Shown here piece after piece: positions 44,631-54,815 of a stretch of 64,000 nt of DNA. The number at the start of each line of letters is the position of its first letter. Position 1 is the first letter of the stretch. The DNA is from an uncultured Litoreibacter sp. (GTDB lineage: Bacteria > Pseudomonadota > Alphaproteobacteria > Rhodobacterales > Rhodobacteraceae), in NCBI RefSeq assembly GCF_947487515.1, contig NZ_CANKWO010000004.1, forward strand, positions 372,001 through 436,000, written 5' to 3'. Below the pieces are notes generated by a model. It saw nothing but the letters and a program-made list of their open reading frames with translations. It was not told where the DNA came from and ran no database searches. The position numbers were made by a program, and so were the translations under genes.

Positions 44631-45269
44631 ATGAGATCATCGAAGTCCCGCTCACGCGGTAAGAACCGTAACAACAACAACAACCGTTCTGGCGTGAATG
44701 TCGTCAATCGGGTGTTCGACAGCTCGGGCCCCGAAGGCAAAGTGCGCGGCACCCCGCAACAGATTATTGAAAAATACCAGCAGTTGCACCGCGATGCGCA
44801 ATTGGCGAACGACCGTGTTGCTGCCGAAAACTTTGCACAGCACGCCGAGCATTACGCCCGCATGCTGGGCGAGGCGATGAAAGAACAAGAAGCGCGCCGT
44901 GTGGCCCATGAGGCCCAGCAGCAAGCGCAACGTGAGCAGCAGCAAAAGCGTGACCAGCAGCGCGAGCAAAACCAGCAACGCGATGCGCAACCACGTGACC
45001 CAAAAGAGGGTCAGCCTCAGCCAACTGTTTCGGTTGATGATATGTCTCCTGCGGCCTTGGTTGCCGAAGCAGAAGCCCGTGCAGGCGCAGGCAAACAGCC
45101 CGATGTGATCGACTTGTCAGAAGGTCGCGATGCCGCCGATAGCGGGCTTGTTGAGACAGCCGAAGCCGCGCCAAAGCCTGCCCGTAAACCGCGTACGCGC
45201 AAACCCAAGGCCAAGCCAGAAGCGCCAAAAGCGGACACTCCGAAAGGCGAAACCCCAGCGGCTGAGTAA
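44631..45269 (+). CDS. DUF4167 protein
   Basis: A 212-residue, highly charged protein. The DUF4167 core at the N-terminus is VNVVNRVFDSSGPEGKVRGT then HRDAQLANDRVAAENFAQHAEHYAR. It is followed by Gln/Arg-rich and Pro/Lys-rich low-complexity tails (EQQQKRDQQREQNQQRDAQ). Known only as a conserved alphaproteobacterial protein; basic ends and an Asn-rich start suggest nucleic-acid binding, which is inference. The stop abuts the convergent rsmA stop with no gap. Upstream 220 nt (44410-44630) hold its promoter; nothing else was recognised there. Confidence 0.82.
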   Translation: MRSSKSRSRGKNRNNNNNRSGVNVVNRVFDSSGPEGKVRGTPQQIIEKYQQLHRDAQLANDRVAAENFAQHAEHYARMLGEAMKEQEARRVAHEAQQQAQREQQQKRDQQREQNQQRDAQPRDPKEGQPQPTVSVDDMSPAALVAEAEARAGAGKQPDVIDLSEGRDAADSGLVETAEAAPKPARKPRTRKPKAKPEAPKADTPKGETPAAE

Positions 45270-46112
45270 TCAGTCGCGGGCGATCTCGCGCGCCAGCGCG
45301 CAAAACGCTTCCAATGACACTTGTTCCGCCCGCTCTGTGGGCGGAATGCCCGCAGCCACAAGATGGGCCTCAATGTCAGGTCCCATCACTTTTAGGGCCG
45401 CCCGCAGCATTTTGCGACGCTGGTTAAATGCCGCCCCCACCACACGAGATAGGATCGCGGCATCGGCCTCAAAACGGGGCTTTTCCAGCGCCGTCAAATG
45501 CACCACCGCCGAGTGGACTTTTGGGGCAGGCACAAAGGCCTCGGGCGGCAATTCCATCACGATACGTGCATCGGCGCGCCACTGGGCCAAAAGTGCCAAG
45601 CGCCCGTATTTCTTGGTGCCAGGTTCTGCGACGATCCGCTCTGCGACCTCGCGCTGGAACATCAATGTCAGGCTTTGCCAAAACGGGGGCCATTCCTTTG
45701 GGGTCAGCCAGCGCACAAGCAGCTCGGTGCCAACATTGTAAGGCAGGTTCGCTGCAACCCGCACGGGCGGGGTCAAATGGTCCAACACATTGACCTGCAA
45801 GGCGTCTCCTTGGATGACCTGCAGCTGCGAGGGGTAGGCGTCAGAAATCTCGGCCAAGGCTGGCAGGCAACGGGGGTCCATCTCAACTGCCAGAACTTTG
45901 CGCGCGCCTTCAGCCAGTAACCCGCGCGTCAATCCACCAGGACCAGGGCCGACTTCGAGAACATCACAATTCGACAGATCTCCTGCCTGACGGGCAATTT
46001 TTGCCGTGAGGTTCAAATCCAGCAAGAAGTTTTGCCCAAGGCTTTTCTTGGCCGTGAGTTCATGCTTTCGGATCACGTCCGAGAGCGGAGGAAGCCCGTC
46101 TATTTGCGCCAC
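45270..46112 (-). CDS. rsmA: 16S rRNA dimethyladenosine transferase RsmA/KsgA
   Basis: Dimethylates A1518 and A1519 of 16S rRNA in the last stages of 30S assembly. 280 residues from a GTG at 46112, with GGGG 8 nt upstream; the frame runs further into pdx[38 protein letters not shown] and the catalytic NLPYNV are present. Last gene of the lptF-to-rsmA run; pdxA ends 31 nt upstream. Confidence 0.94.
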   Translation of the reverse strand: MAQIDGLPPLSDVIRKHELTAKKSLGQNFLLDLNLTAKIARQAGDLSNCDVLEVGPGPGGLTRGLLAEGARKVLAVEMDPRCLPALAEISDAYPSQLQVIQGDALQVNVLDHLTPPVRVAANLPYNVGTELLVRWLTPKEWPPFWQSLTLMFQREVAERIVAEPGTKKYGRLALLAQWRADARIVMELPPEAFVPAPKVHSAVVHLTALEKPRFEADAAILSRVVGAAFNQRRKMLRAALKVMGPDIEAHLVAAGIPPTERAEQVSLEAFCALAREIARD

Positions 46113-46143
46113 GTATTTGGCCCCATCTTCTCTAAAGTTTGGC

Positions 46144-47112
46144 TCACTGTCGTTTGCCTGCCATGTCCCATGCCATGCGAAGGGCCGCAATGGTTGAGGT
46201 CGGGTCCGCAATGCCTTTGCCAGCAATATCAAAGGCGGTGCCATGATCGGGGGAGGTGCGGATAAAGGGCAAGCCCAAGGTCACATTGACCCCGCCTGCG
46301 AAATCGATGGTCTTTATCGGGATCAGCGCTTGATCGTGATACATGCAAATCGCCGCGTCATAGCCGGCGCGGGCTTCGCTGTGGAACATCGTGTCTGCAC
46401 TCATCGGGCCGGCAAGCTGCATGCCGCTTTCGCTCAGGCGCCGCAGCAATGGAGAGATCATGTCTACCTCTTCCATTCCCATGGCCCCGCCTTCACCAGC
46501 ATGGGGGTTTAGCCCCGCTACGGCCAGTCGTGGCTTGGCGATGCCGAAATCGCGGATCAAGGCTGCCTCGGTAATGCGCAACGTGTCTTCCAACAAGTCA
46601 GGCGTCAGAACCGTCGGTACATCCGTGACTGCGATGTGGATCGTTACCGGCACCACGCGCAACTCAGGGCAGGCCAGCATCATGACCACGCGTTCGGTCC
46701 CCGCAAGGGCCGCCAGATACTCGGTGTGCCCAGGATAGGGGAAGCCAGCGCCGTCCATTAGGGCCTTCTTGTGGATAGGCAGGGTGCACAGGGCACTTGC
46801 GTCTCCAGCGGTGACCAGATCGACGCCGCGCGCAATGACATCAATCACGCCTTGGGCATTGCGAGGATCAACCTTTCCCGCCACTGCATCGCCAGAAAAA
46901 TCGTGATGAAGAAGGGGAAGGGTGCTCTCTTCCCCAGTGACATCGGCTACGCAGGACACTTCGGTCACGGGGCCACAAACATGGCGCCGATCAGCCAGCA
47001 GCACCATCGGCAGCTCGCCGCGCAACGCGTCATAGGCGGAATGTGCGATTTCAAGCCCAACCCCCGCAGGCTCGCCGCAGCTCACCACGATGGGAGGAAG
47101 GCGGCGGGTCAT
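46144..47112 (-). CDS. pdxA: 4-hydroxythreonine-4-phosphate dehydrogenase
   Basis: A zinc- and NAD-dependent step of pyridoxal 5'-phosphate synthesis. 322 residues. Motifs are [30 protein letters not shown] (substrate phosphate and His ligand), [12 protein letters not shown] and [13 protein letters not shown] (metal histidine). The start overlaps surA's stop as ATGA (47109-47112). The surA-pdxA-rsmA order is classical in proteobacteria. Confidence 0.95.
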   Translation of the reverse strand: MTRRLPPIVVSCGEPAGVGLEIAHSAYDALRGELPMVLLADRRHVCGPVTEVSCVADVTGEESTLPLLHHDFSGDAVAGKVDPRNAQGVIDVIARGVDLVTAGDASALCTLPIHKKALMDGAGFPYPGHTEYLAALAGTERVVMMLACPELRVVPVTIHIAVTDVPTVLTPDLLEDTLRITEAALIRDFGIAKPRLAVAGLNPHAGEGGAMGMEEVDMISPLLRRLSESGMQLAGPMSADTMFHSEARAGYDAAICMYHDQALIPIKTIDFAGGVNVTLGLPFIRTSPDHGTAFDIAGKGIADPTSTIAALRMAWDMAGKRQ

Positions 47113-48368
47113 TGCTCTACGATGACCGCATCTGCGCGCAGCTCTTCGAGGTAGCTGTCTGCGAAGGAGGTGATACGCTGGTTGAATAGCCGCTCACGGA
47201 CTTGCGTGCGCAGGTCAATGGCTTCACCGTTTTCGTCCAAGGGGACATCCAGCGTGCGACCGCAAAGCATCAGATACACCAAGAATTGGCCATTTTGGCG
47301 GGTAAGCGCGGTAGAGACTTCGTTGTTGTCCAGCTTGGCCAGTTCCAGTGCAATGTCTCCGGGGACATCTGCGGCGGGCAGGACGGTGCGCTCGAAGTAT
47401 TCTGCGGGCATGTCTTTGGCAGGGGTGTAGAGATCATCGCATGTGTCATAGCGACTTTCAAACTCCCGTGCTTGCGTCAGGGTTTCACTGTTGCGCCCAC
47501 CTGGAAACAGGACGGTGACATATTCAAGCGCTTGCGTGTTCGGAGTTTCGGCTTCAATTTCTTCAATGCCGCGCAATTGGAACACGCCTACGGCATTGCC
47601 AAGGCTAAGGGGCGGGCTTGTCTCTCCGGGTTCCAGCGTCAAAACGGCTGCGCGAATTTGTGGTGGAACATTGCCCAGAGGCAACCATTCAAGACGTCCA
47701 CCCCGACCCCGTGTCGGCGAAGCGGAATAGCGGCGGGCCGCGGAGCCGAAGGCGCTTTCGGATTTAATCGTTTCAGACAAACGCTGCGCCAAAGCTTGGT
47801 TGCGAGCGGCGACCGGTGGGGCCAGCGGCAAAATGATCTCGGCCAACAAGATCCGCGCGCCGCCAGATGTCCCTTGCAACGCCAAGGCACGGTCAACTTC
47901 CGGTTCGGTTACTTGGCTGCGTGCGCCAAAACGCCCTTGCACCAATTCACGCCATGCAAGACCTGCGGCCACAAAATCGCGAAAAGTTTCAGCTGCAACG
48001 CCGGCTTGGCCAATAGCCTTGATAAATTCATCTGCGGTTAGGTTGGCGCGTACCGCGAACTCTTCCATACCTTGCAGCACTTGTTCCTCGGCTGGGGTGA
48101 TGCCAGCCCGTTGCGTGGCCATCAGACGAAGACGGTCATCGATCAGGCCCTTGCGGGCTTCAATCGTCGGATTCCCAGGAGCCCGCAGAACGTTGAGAAA
48201 CAGCTCGCGTTGCTGCAACTCGTAATTGGTGATCACAAGATCATTCACCGTGATGGCGGTCTGGAACAGCCCTTGTTGCTGGGCACTCGCAGAGGAGGGG
48301 GCGACAAAGGTCAGGGCCGCAAGGGTCAGGGCGAAAAATCGGGTCAGGCGCGCATGTATCGGCATCAT
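47109..48368 (-). CDS. surA: Periplasmic peptidyl-prolyl isomerase/chaperone SurA
   Basis: A chaperone for outer-membrane proteins, with LptD as a known client in E. coli. 419 residues with a signal peptide ending near PSSASAQQ. The SurA N-terminal domain (FQTAITVNDLVITNYELQQR, then KGLIDDRLRLMATQRAGI) is followed by a single parvulin-like region (RRYSASPTRGRGGRLEWLPL), so it has fewer isomerase domains than the two in E. coli. It lies 18 nt below lptD. Confidence 0.9.
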   Translation of the reverse strand: MMPIHARLTRFFALTLAALTFVAPSSASAQQQGLFQTAITVNDLVITNYELQQRELFLNVLRAPGNPTIEARKGLIDDRLRLMATQRAGITPAEEQVLQGMEEFAVRANLTADEFIKAIGQAGVAAETFRDFVAAGLAWRELVQGRFGARSQVTEPEVDRALALQGTSGGARILLAEIILPLAPPVAARNQALAQRLSETIKSESAFGSAARRYSASPTRGRGGRLEWLPLGNVPPQIRAAVLTLEPGETSPPLSLGNAVGVFQLRGIEEIEAETPNTQALEYVTVLFPGGRNSETLTQAREFESRYDTCDDLYTPAKDMPAEYFERTVLPAADVPGDIALELAKLDNNEVSTALTRQNGQFLVYLMLCGRTLDVPLDENGEAIDLRTQVRERLFNQRITSFADSYLEELRADAVIVEQ

Positions 48369-48385
48369 CTATAACTGCTCTATTT

Positions 48386-50539
48386 TTATCCGTTGCACTG
48401 TCTGGCGAAGCTGGCTCCACCAATCCCACGCGCGCCGAAGCCCGCGAGTTGGACTGACAGGTTGAGGTCCGTCGTTGCCGACACACTAGTCGAAGTCGTA
48501 AAGCGGCGCGAGACCGAAAGGTCCATTTTCGCGCATTCGTTCTGATAGCTCACGCCAATTCCTGCTTCCGTCGTGCGGTCATTCACGAAATCGTAGCGCA
48601 ATTCGCTGGAAAGCGTCCAATGGCGTGACACACGATAGGCTCCCTCAAATGCCCATTCGGAGGTGTCCGTCGGGCGTCCTTCTCCGGCATCCGCCTCCAG
48701 CCAAGCGTAGGTCGAGGCCAATTGGAATTCATCCGTGGTCCAGCCCATGCGCATCTCGTTGCGCGCGAAGGAAAACTGGTCATCGAAGATGGCGCGGTTG
48801 ATCAGATCAAAATTTTCACCGACCTTGAGCTGCGCTGCAACAAGCCAATCCGACTTCGACCCCGTCAAACCTGTGGACGTTGAGAATTGCCCCAGATTGT
48901 CCTTGCGCAAAATACGCCCGACGGTGAACCCCAGCTTCCAGCCGTCATGGCTTTCGCGTGTGTAAGTCAGGCCCAAGTTGATCCGGTTCCCGACCTCGCG
49001 ATTGTCAGCACCGGGGGCACGGGAAAACTCGAAGATATTGGCTTCGTCAAACTCGGCCAGCAGGCTGTCTTCATTGTCGACGTCACCGCTGACATTGTTG
49101 TTTGACACCACCACCTGAACAACCGGTTCCAGCAGATGATTGGCTTTAACCCCTTGGCGCAGCATCGGCCAACGCCATTCAAGGGCAGCATAGGGGGTTA
49201 CTTCGACGGTATCATCAAAGGTTGGAGCCGTTGTTCGCGGTTGGCGAATTTTGTAGCCGTCAATGAACACCGCGCCTTCAGCCGCGAAAACCATGCCGTT
49301 TTTCCAAACCCAATCCCTGCGCCATTCCGCCGAAGTCGTGATCCGTACAACATCCCGTGACAGGCCTTGGTTGGTGGGGTCTGTGTCGGCGCGGCGGTAA
49401 TGACCGTGGGCCTGAGCTGCCAGCGTAGCAATCCCGCCCAACTGCGCGGGCACAAAGCGTTTCACAATGGTGGCATCGCCAACAACGGTGGGCAGGGTGC
49501 GGTTGTCATCGCCATCACGCAAGGATTTGTAGTGGATCAGCTCGGCACCGATATATTCATCGCGGCTTGCACGATCCACCGAGATGGCGCTGTCTAGAAT
49601 GTCTTTGTTTGAGTAGTCATAGAGCAGCAGGTAGCCCGGGTCGGACACCAGTTCGAGGTCAAATTTCCCTGTGAACCCACGTCCCAACGCAAAGGTTCCA
49701 TCGGCAAACAAGTAGCTGCGAGTGTCCAAAGCCGACACATTGTCATCCGTAACAGCGCCGTTGATTTCGATCTCGCCATTGACGAATTTCTGGCGATAGC
49801 GGGCCTCTAGGGTTCTGGCCCCTTTTGTTGTCAGCCAAGGGGTTAGTGTCAAATCCGCATGATCGCCCAAGGTGAAGAAATACGGAGTTCGGACCCCGAC
49901 ACCCAAATCCCCGTTGGAGCGCAATTCGGGAAACAAAAAGCCGTTCGAGCGTTCGACCGACGGATCGGGTAGGCGCAGGTAGGGCGTGTAGAAAACCGGA
50001 ACACCCAAAACACGCAAGGTTGCTTCGTCAAAGTAGATCTGGCGCTCTGTGGAATCATGAACAACGCGTTTGGAGCGGATTTCCCATAAGGGAACCGGAT
50101 TGGTCTCGCAGATGTGACAGCTGGAGGCGACGGTTTTATAGAACTGGGTGTAGCGACCTTGGGTGCGGCGCACTTCGGCGGCGGCCAGCTGCAGTTGCTG
50201 CGCATAGACCACACGCGCACTTTTGAGCACGCCGGATTGCAAATCCCCTGACAGCTCTGCGAAATCGGCGGCGATCAACGTGTCTGTACCGTCCACAATG
50301 TAGATCGGGCCGGAGATCACAAGCGTGTCGGTTGCCCCATTGTAGGTGATGGACTGCGCGCGCAGGCGAACGCCGTTTTGCAGGATTTCCACATTGCCAC
50401 TGGCTTGCAATTCTTGTGTGCCATTGGCGAAGACAACACTGTCGGCCACTAGGCTAGCGGTTTTGGTGTCTTGCTGCTGCCCGAAGCTGGGGGCCGCGAA
50501 GCTCGCGGCTAGAAATAGACCAAATAGGGCCGCGCGCAT
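48386..50539 (-). CDS. lptD: LPS-assembly protein LptD
   Basis: The outer-membrane barrel that inserts LPS. 717 residues with a signal peptide (MRAALFGLFLAASFAAPSFG). The N-terminal OstA/LptA-like jellyroll has LVADSVVFANGTQELQASGN, then VRLRAQSITYNGATDTL. The plug-linker CHICETNPVP holds two cysteines and the barrel ends CNG; a further Cys near the C-terminus (YQNECAK) gives partners for the usual disulfides. Begins 1 nt after lptG's stop. Confidence 0.93.
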   Translation of the reverse strand: MRAALFGLFLAASFAAPSFGQQQDTKTASLVADSVVFANGTQELQASGNVEILQNGVRLRAQSITYNGATDTLVISGPIYIVDGTDTLIAADFAELSGDLQSGVLKSARVVYAQQLQLAAAEVRRTQGRYTQFYKTVASSCHICETNPVPLWEIRSKRVVHDSTERQIYFDEATLRVLGVPVFYTPYLRLPDPSVERSNGFLFPELRSNGDLGVGVRTPYFFTLGDHADLTLTPWLTTKGARTLEARYRQKFVNGEIEINGAVTDDNVSALDTRSYLFADGTFALGRGFTGKFDLELVSDPGYLLLYDYSNKDILDSAISVDRASRDEYIGAELIHYKSLRDGDDNRTLPTVVGDATIVKRFVPAQLGGIATLAAQAHGHYRRADTDPTNQGLSRDVVRITTSAEWRRDWVWKNGMVFAAEGAVFIDGYKIRQPRTTAPTFDDTVEVTPYAALEWRWPMLRQGVKANHLLEPVVQVVVSNNNVSGDVDNEDSLLAEFDEANIFEFSRAPGADNREVGNRINLGLTYTRESHDGWKLGFTVGRILRKDNLGQFSTSTGLTGSKSDWLVAAQLKVGENFDLINRAIFDDQFSFARNEMRMGWTTDEFQLASTYAWLEADAGEGRPTDTSEWAFEGAYRVSRHWTLSSELRYDFVNDRTTEAGIGVSYQNECAKMDLSVSRRFTTSTSVSATTDLNLSVQLAGFGARGIGGASFARQCNG

Positions 50540-50540
50540 G

Positions 50541-51638
50541 TCAGCCGTCCTCCGTGTGCAGCAATAAGCCCAATGACAGGAATATTCCCGCCAATGGCGG
50601 GGCCCATGCCGCGACTAGTACAGGAATTTGCCCGTTCTGGCCAAGCACTTGCGCAAAGTTTCGTAAAAAGAAAATGCCAAAGCCCATGAGAACGGCAAAG
50701 AGCACCATGAGCCCCGTGCGCCCAAAGCGGGTGTGGCGCATGGTGAAGCCCGCGCCGATTAACACCATCGCGGCCAAAAGCACGGGGTTGGCCAGTTCCA
50801 TATTTAACCAAACGCGGTGCTGCAACGCGGAGAAACCGGCACGATCCAATTGGCGAATGAACCTTGGGAGTTCCCAAATTGAGATCGACGACGGGTTGCC
50901 AAAACTGTCGCGGATTTGGTCGCGGGTCAGATCGGACAGGATATTTAGTCTGGGGTGTTCTACTGCTCCGGTTTCGGGGTTTTGTAGGTCGGCGAAGGTC
51001 CATCGTTTGGCTTTTGACAACACCCAGTTGCCCGGTTCCAGCAGCGCCTCGGCGGCCTCGATGCGGTACTCAATCGCGCCGTCGCTGGTGAAACCGTAGA
51101 AGGTCACTCCGAAAAACCGCGTGCCATCTAGGTTGGACCGGCTGGCGCGGATCACAACCTGCCCACCAGCGCTGGCTTGACGCAGCCAAAGCCCTTCCTC
51201 GGACACCGATGAGATCGAGCCTCCGGTGTTGGCATAGCGGCTGGAAATGACCTCGAATTGCTTGGACGTCGCCGCGACAATCGGGTTCAGCACGGCAACG
51301 CCCAAAGCCCCGAACAGTAAAGCCGTCAGAACAGGGGCCACCAAGGAGCGCAGCGCTGAGCGCCCTGACGCGCGGGTTACCACCAATTCGGATGTACGCG
51401 CCAAACCAAGGAACAAGGTGATCGTCGCCAAAACCACCAACAACGGCAACATCCGGTACATCGTGTCCGGCGAGTTCAGCAAGGCAAGTTGGCCAGCTTC
51501 CAAAACGCCGACTTGGTCACTGTCAAAGCGGCGCATTTGCTCCACAAGGTCGATCAGCAAAACGATCCCGAAAAACACCCCGAAAACCAAGGTAAAAGAC
51601 CACACAAAACGGCGTGCAAAATACAGATCCAACCTCAT
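50541..51638 (-). CDS. lptG: LPS export ABC permease LptG
   Basis: One half of the LptFG permease that extracts LPS from the inner membrane. 365 residues from ATG 51638, overlapping lptF as ATGA. The N-terminal LDLYFARRFVWSFTLVFGVF starts the first of six transmembrane helices. A periplasmic beta-jellyroll domain (EEGLWLRQASAGGQVVIRAS) is in the middle, and IGAGFTMRHTRFGRTGLM opens the second helix set. The ATPase LptB is not in this window. Confidence 0.93.
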   Translation of the reverse strand: MRLDLYFARRFVWSFTLVFGVFFGIVLLIDLVEQMRRFDSDQVGVLEAGQLALLNSPDTMYRMLPLLVVLATITLFLGLARTSELVVTRASGRSALRSLVAPVLTALLFGALGVAVLNPIVAATSKQFEVISSRYANTGGSISSVSEEGLWLRQASAGGQVVIRASRSNLDGTRFFGVTFYGFTSDGAIEYRIEAAEALLEPGNWVLSKAKRWTFADLQNPETGAVEHPRLNILSDLTRDQIRDSFGNPSSISIWELPRFIRQLDRAGFSALQHRVWLNMELANPVLLAAMVLIGAGFTMRHTRFGRTGLMVLFAVLMGFGIFFLRNFAQVLGQNGQIPVLVAAWAPPLAGIFLSLGLLLHTEDG

Positions 51639-52762
51639 GCGGGGGTTCCTTTCGGGGCGCGGCCACGGAGGCGCTTCATGGAGGTTGAATAGAGAAGCCC
51701 CGCAGCCATCAATGCACCGACCACCGGTCCGGCATAGGCCAGCCAAAACAAGGCGGCGTCTTTGCGAGCAGCTTCCTCAGAGACATTGGAGACCATTTGA
51801 ACCAGTATAATCAACACCACCGCGATCACCACTTGGCGCCACACCCCGAAACGGGAAAACCCGCCCATCATCAACGTGGCAAACCCCATGAGCGGTACGA
51901 CAATTGCCAGTAGTGATTTGGCAAAGCGGTCATGGGCCTCAAACAAGAAATCGGGCAATTCGCCGCGCGCCGAGGCCAGATCATCCGGGGACGGGTTCAG
52001 CAACACAGGTGTGGATAGCTCGCGAAGATCCCGTACCCCGCCGTCGTTGGATTTGATCAACGCGCCGATGTCATAGGTGAAATCAACGAAAGCCACCGTG
52101 GACAGGCGACCGGAATTGGGCCTGAAAGTTTGCGCCAAACCATCGCGCATGACCAAACGCGGGCCAGTCTCTGCTCTGACCAAAAAGGCGCGCTCGGCGG
52201 TGTAGGTGACCACCGCTTCGGGGTCACGACTGTCTTCGAGGAACATTTCCTCCAGCTCGCCCAAATCCGTAATGTTGCGGATGTAGACGGAAATATCCGA
52301 TGTCGGATGCAAAAACTGCCCTTCTTTGAGGAACTGCGCGGTAATATCCTTGGAGATTTCCTGACTGCGGCCCGCCAATTCAGTCCGCGCGGCAGGAACA
52401 AGAACATGTGCAAGCACTGCGACCAACAGGGCCACCAAGACCCCAAAGTAGATCACCGGTCGCCCGATGCGCAGCGACGAGGCCCCTGCGGTTTGCAAAA
52501 CCACCATCTCCGAGTCCGCACTCAGACGATTGGTGACATAGACCGCCGCCACAAACGCCGAGATCGGCAACACGATAAGGATGACATAGGGCAGGGTCAG
52601 CAAGGTAAATTCCAAGAACACCAAGGCAGACTGTCCGTCACTGATCAATTGGTCGAACAACCCGATGGCACGGTTCACCCAATACACGGACACCAGCACA
52701 AGGGAGAAGAAGCCAAACAGAACCAACAGCTGCGACAGCATATATCTGTCGAATCGTGCCAC
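51635..52762 (-). CDS. lptF: LPS export ABC permease LptF
   Basis: Partner of LptG, 375 residues. FDRYMLSQLLVLFGFFSLVL opens the transmembrane part. LPISAFVAAVYVTNRLSADS and EMVVLQTAGASSLRIGRPV mark the coupling region, with a periplasmic domain (QFLKEGQFLHPTSDISVYI) in the middle. First gene of the minus-strand run lptF-lptG-lptD-surA-pdxA-rsmA. It diverges from pepA across 124 nt, as in E. coli. Confidence 0.93.
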   Translation of the reverse strand: MARFDRYMLSQLLVLFGFFSLVLVSVYWVNRAIGLFDQLISDGQSALVFLEFTLLTLPYVILIVLPISAFVAAVYVTNRLSADSEMVVLQTAGASSLRIGRPVIYFGVLVALLVAVLAHVLVPAARTELAGRSQEISKDITAQFLKEGQFLHPTSDISVYIRNITDLGELEEMFLEDSRDPEAVVTYTAERAFLVRAETGPRLVMRDGLAQTFRPNSGRLSTVAFVDFTYDIGALIKSNDGGVRDLRELSTPVLLNPSPDDLASARGELPDFLFEAHDRFAKSLLAIVVPLMGFATLMMGGFSRFGVWRQVVIAVVLIILVQMVSNVSEEAARKDAALFWLAYAGPVVGALMAAGLLYSTSMKRLRGRAPKGTPA

Positions 52763-52886
52763 GCCCTGTCCTCCCTAGTTATTGGCCTGCTTTTTAGCGC
52801 AAAATCTGGGGGTGGAACAGGGGGTTCTGGTCATTAGCGCTCTGCCGCGATAGCAATGGGGAAACCCCTCAACAACAGGCCGCAAC

Positions 52887-54359
52887 ATGACCGCTTTGAT
52901 CCCCGTAGACTTCTTCGCAACCGACATTGACGCAATCAAGGATCTAGAGGGGCGCCTCGCCATTTTCGTCCCCCCAGCGGGGACATTGGATACGACAGCC
53001 AAACGCCTTAACCGCCTGACCCGTGGCTCTGTAGCGCGCGCCGTCAGCAGCGACGCCTTTGAGGCCTTGGAGGATGGTGGCACATTGGTGCTGTCCTTTC
53101 CGGTGAACATTCCCGCGGAGGCCGTGATTATCGTCAAAACCGCCCGCCGCCCGAGCGCCAATGAGGCCCGTAAGGCGGGGGCTGCATTGATCAAACTGGG
53201 AGGGAAGTCCAAGATTACAGCGCTTTGTGGCAATTTGCGCCGCGCCCATGAGCTGGCGTACGGGGCCTTGCTGCGGGCCTATGAGTATACGGATCAGAAA
53301 ACTGCGCAGGATACAGCGCATGAGGGATTCGGCCTGATGGTGAACGCCCCCGACGACGTGAAGGCGGCCTTTGAGGGGTTGGATGCGCTTGCGGAAGGGG
53401 TGTTTTTCACACGTGATCTGGTGAACATGCCCGCCAATGTGCTGACCACAACTGAATTTGCCAAGCAATTGACGGACCTGAAGAAGCTGGGCCTGAAAGT
53501 GGAGGTTCTGGAAGAAAAAGACCTCGAGAAACTCGGCATGGGGTCGCTTCTTTGCGTGGGGCAGGGCTCTGACAGCCCGTCCAAAGTTATCGTGATGGAA
53601 TGGGAAGGCGGCGAAAAGGGCGATAAGCCCTTTGCATTCGTCGGAAAGGGCGTGGTGTTCGACACCGGCGGGATCTCGCTGAAACCTGCGGGTGGCATGG
53701 AAGATATGACCATGGACATGGGCGGCGCGGGCGTGGTGGCTGGCGTGATGAAGTCACTGGCGATGCGCAAGGCTAAGGCCAATGTCGTGGGGCTGGTTGG
53801 GCTGGTGGAAAACATGCCGTCGGGCAATGCCGTGCGTCCGGGGGATGTCGTGACCTCGATGAAGGGCGATACAATTGAGGTTATTAACACGGATGCGGAA
53901 GGGCGTTTGGTGCTGGCTGATGTCCTTTGGTATGCGCAAGAACGCTTTGAGCCACTGGGCATGATCAATCTTGCGACATTGACCGGCGCGATCATTATCG
54001 GGCTTGGCCATGAGAACGCGGGCGTGTTTTCCAACAATGATGCCTTGTCGAACGCGTTTTTGAAGGCCGCCAACACCGAGGAAGAAGGCGCGTGGCGCAT
54101 GCCAATGGGCAAAGCTTATGATGACCAGCTTAAATCGCGCATCGCTGATATGAAAAACGTCGGTGGGCGTCCGGCAGGATCAATCACAGCTGCGCAATTT
54201 TTGCAGCGCTTCGTAAAGCCCGAAACCCCTTGGATTCACTTGGATATTGCCGGTGTGGCCTCGGTTAAAGCTGACACGGACTTTGCTCCTAAAGGGGCCA
54301 CAGGCTGGGGCGTGCGCGCGTTGAACCGCCTGATCATGGACAACTTCGAGGGCGAATAA
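52887..54359 (+). CDS. pepA: Leucyl aminopeptidase (M17)
   Basis: Cytosol aminopeptidase with two metals, 490 residues. The C-terminal catalytic domain has VGKGVVFDTGGISLKPA, MDMGGAGVV, NTDAEGRLVLADVL (metal and bicarbonate site) and TLTGAIIIGLGHENAG. PepA in E. coli also binds DNA at carAB and cer sites; nothing here tests that. Followed by holC after 2 nt and divergent from lptF. Confidence 0.95.
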   Translation: MTALIPVDFFATDIDAIKDLEGRLAIFVPPAGTLDTTAKRLNRLTRGSVARAVSSDAFEALEDGGTLVLSFPVNIPAEAVIIVKTARRPSANEARKAGAALIKLGGKSKITALCGNLRRAHELAYGALLRAYEYTDQKTAQDTAHEGFGLMVNAPDDVKAAFEGLDALAEGVFFTRDLVNMPANVLTTTEFAKQLTDLKKLGLKVEVLEEKDLEKLGMGSLLCVGQGSDSPSKVIVMEWEGGEKGDKPFAFVGKGVVFDTGGISLKPAGGMEDMTMDMGGAGVVAGVMKSLAMRKAKANVVGLVGLVENMPSGNAVRPGDVVTSMKGDTIEVINTDAEGRLVLADVLWYAQERFEPLGMINLATLTGAIIIGLGHENAGVFSNNDALSNAFLKAANTEEEGAWRMPMGKAYDDQLKSRIADMKNVGGRPAGSITAAQFLQRFVKPETPWIHLDIAGVASVKADTDFAPKGATGWGVRALNRLIMDNFEGE

Positions 54360-54361
54360 CC

Positions 54362-54814
54362 ATGGGGGCCGCATTTTTCTATCACATGACCTCGCAACCG
54401 GTGGAGGTGACTTTGCCCATGCTGTTGGGCAAGGCACGGGACGCGGGGTGGCGGGTTGCCGTGCGAGGGGCAGATGCGGCCCGTTTGGATCATTTGGATG
54501 CAAAGCTATGGGAAGGTGAGGGGTTCCTTGCCCATGGTCGCTCGGGCGGGCCACATGACGCGGATCAACCCATATTATTGACCAGTGCCAACGAGTTACC
54601 AAATGGGGCCTCTTGCCTCGTGAGCCTCGATGGCGCGGATATCGCGGTGGAGGAAGTCAATTCTTCCGAGCGCACGATGATCTTGTTTGACGGAAATGAT
54701 GGGGATGCTGTCGCCCGCGCACGGACGCAATGGAAGGCGCTGACATCTGCGGGATGCTCTGCGCAATATTGGTCTCAGGAAACCGGCCGGTGGGAAAAGA
54801 AGGCGGAAAGCTAG
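54362..54814 (+). CDS. holC: DNA polymerase III chi subunit
   Basis: Clamp-loader accessory subunit that binds SSB. 150 residues. AFFYHMTSQPVEVTLPML, GKARDAGWRVAVRG, LDAKLWEGEGFLAHG and PILLTSA match the HolC family. The pepA-holC pairing is common in proteobacteria. Its stop lies 1 nt from the convergent aspartic protease stop. Confidence 0.92.
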   Translation: MGAAFFYHMTSQPVEVTLPMLLGKARDAGWRVAVRGADAARLDHLDAKLWEGEGFLAHGRSGGPHDADQPILLTSANELPNGASCLVSLDGADIAVEEVNSSERTMILFDGNDGDAVARARTQWKALTSAGCSAQYWSQETGRWEKKAES

Positions 54815-54815
54815 T

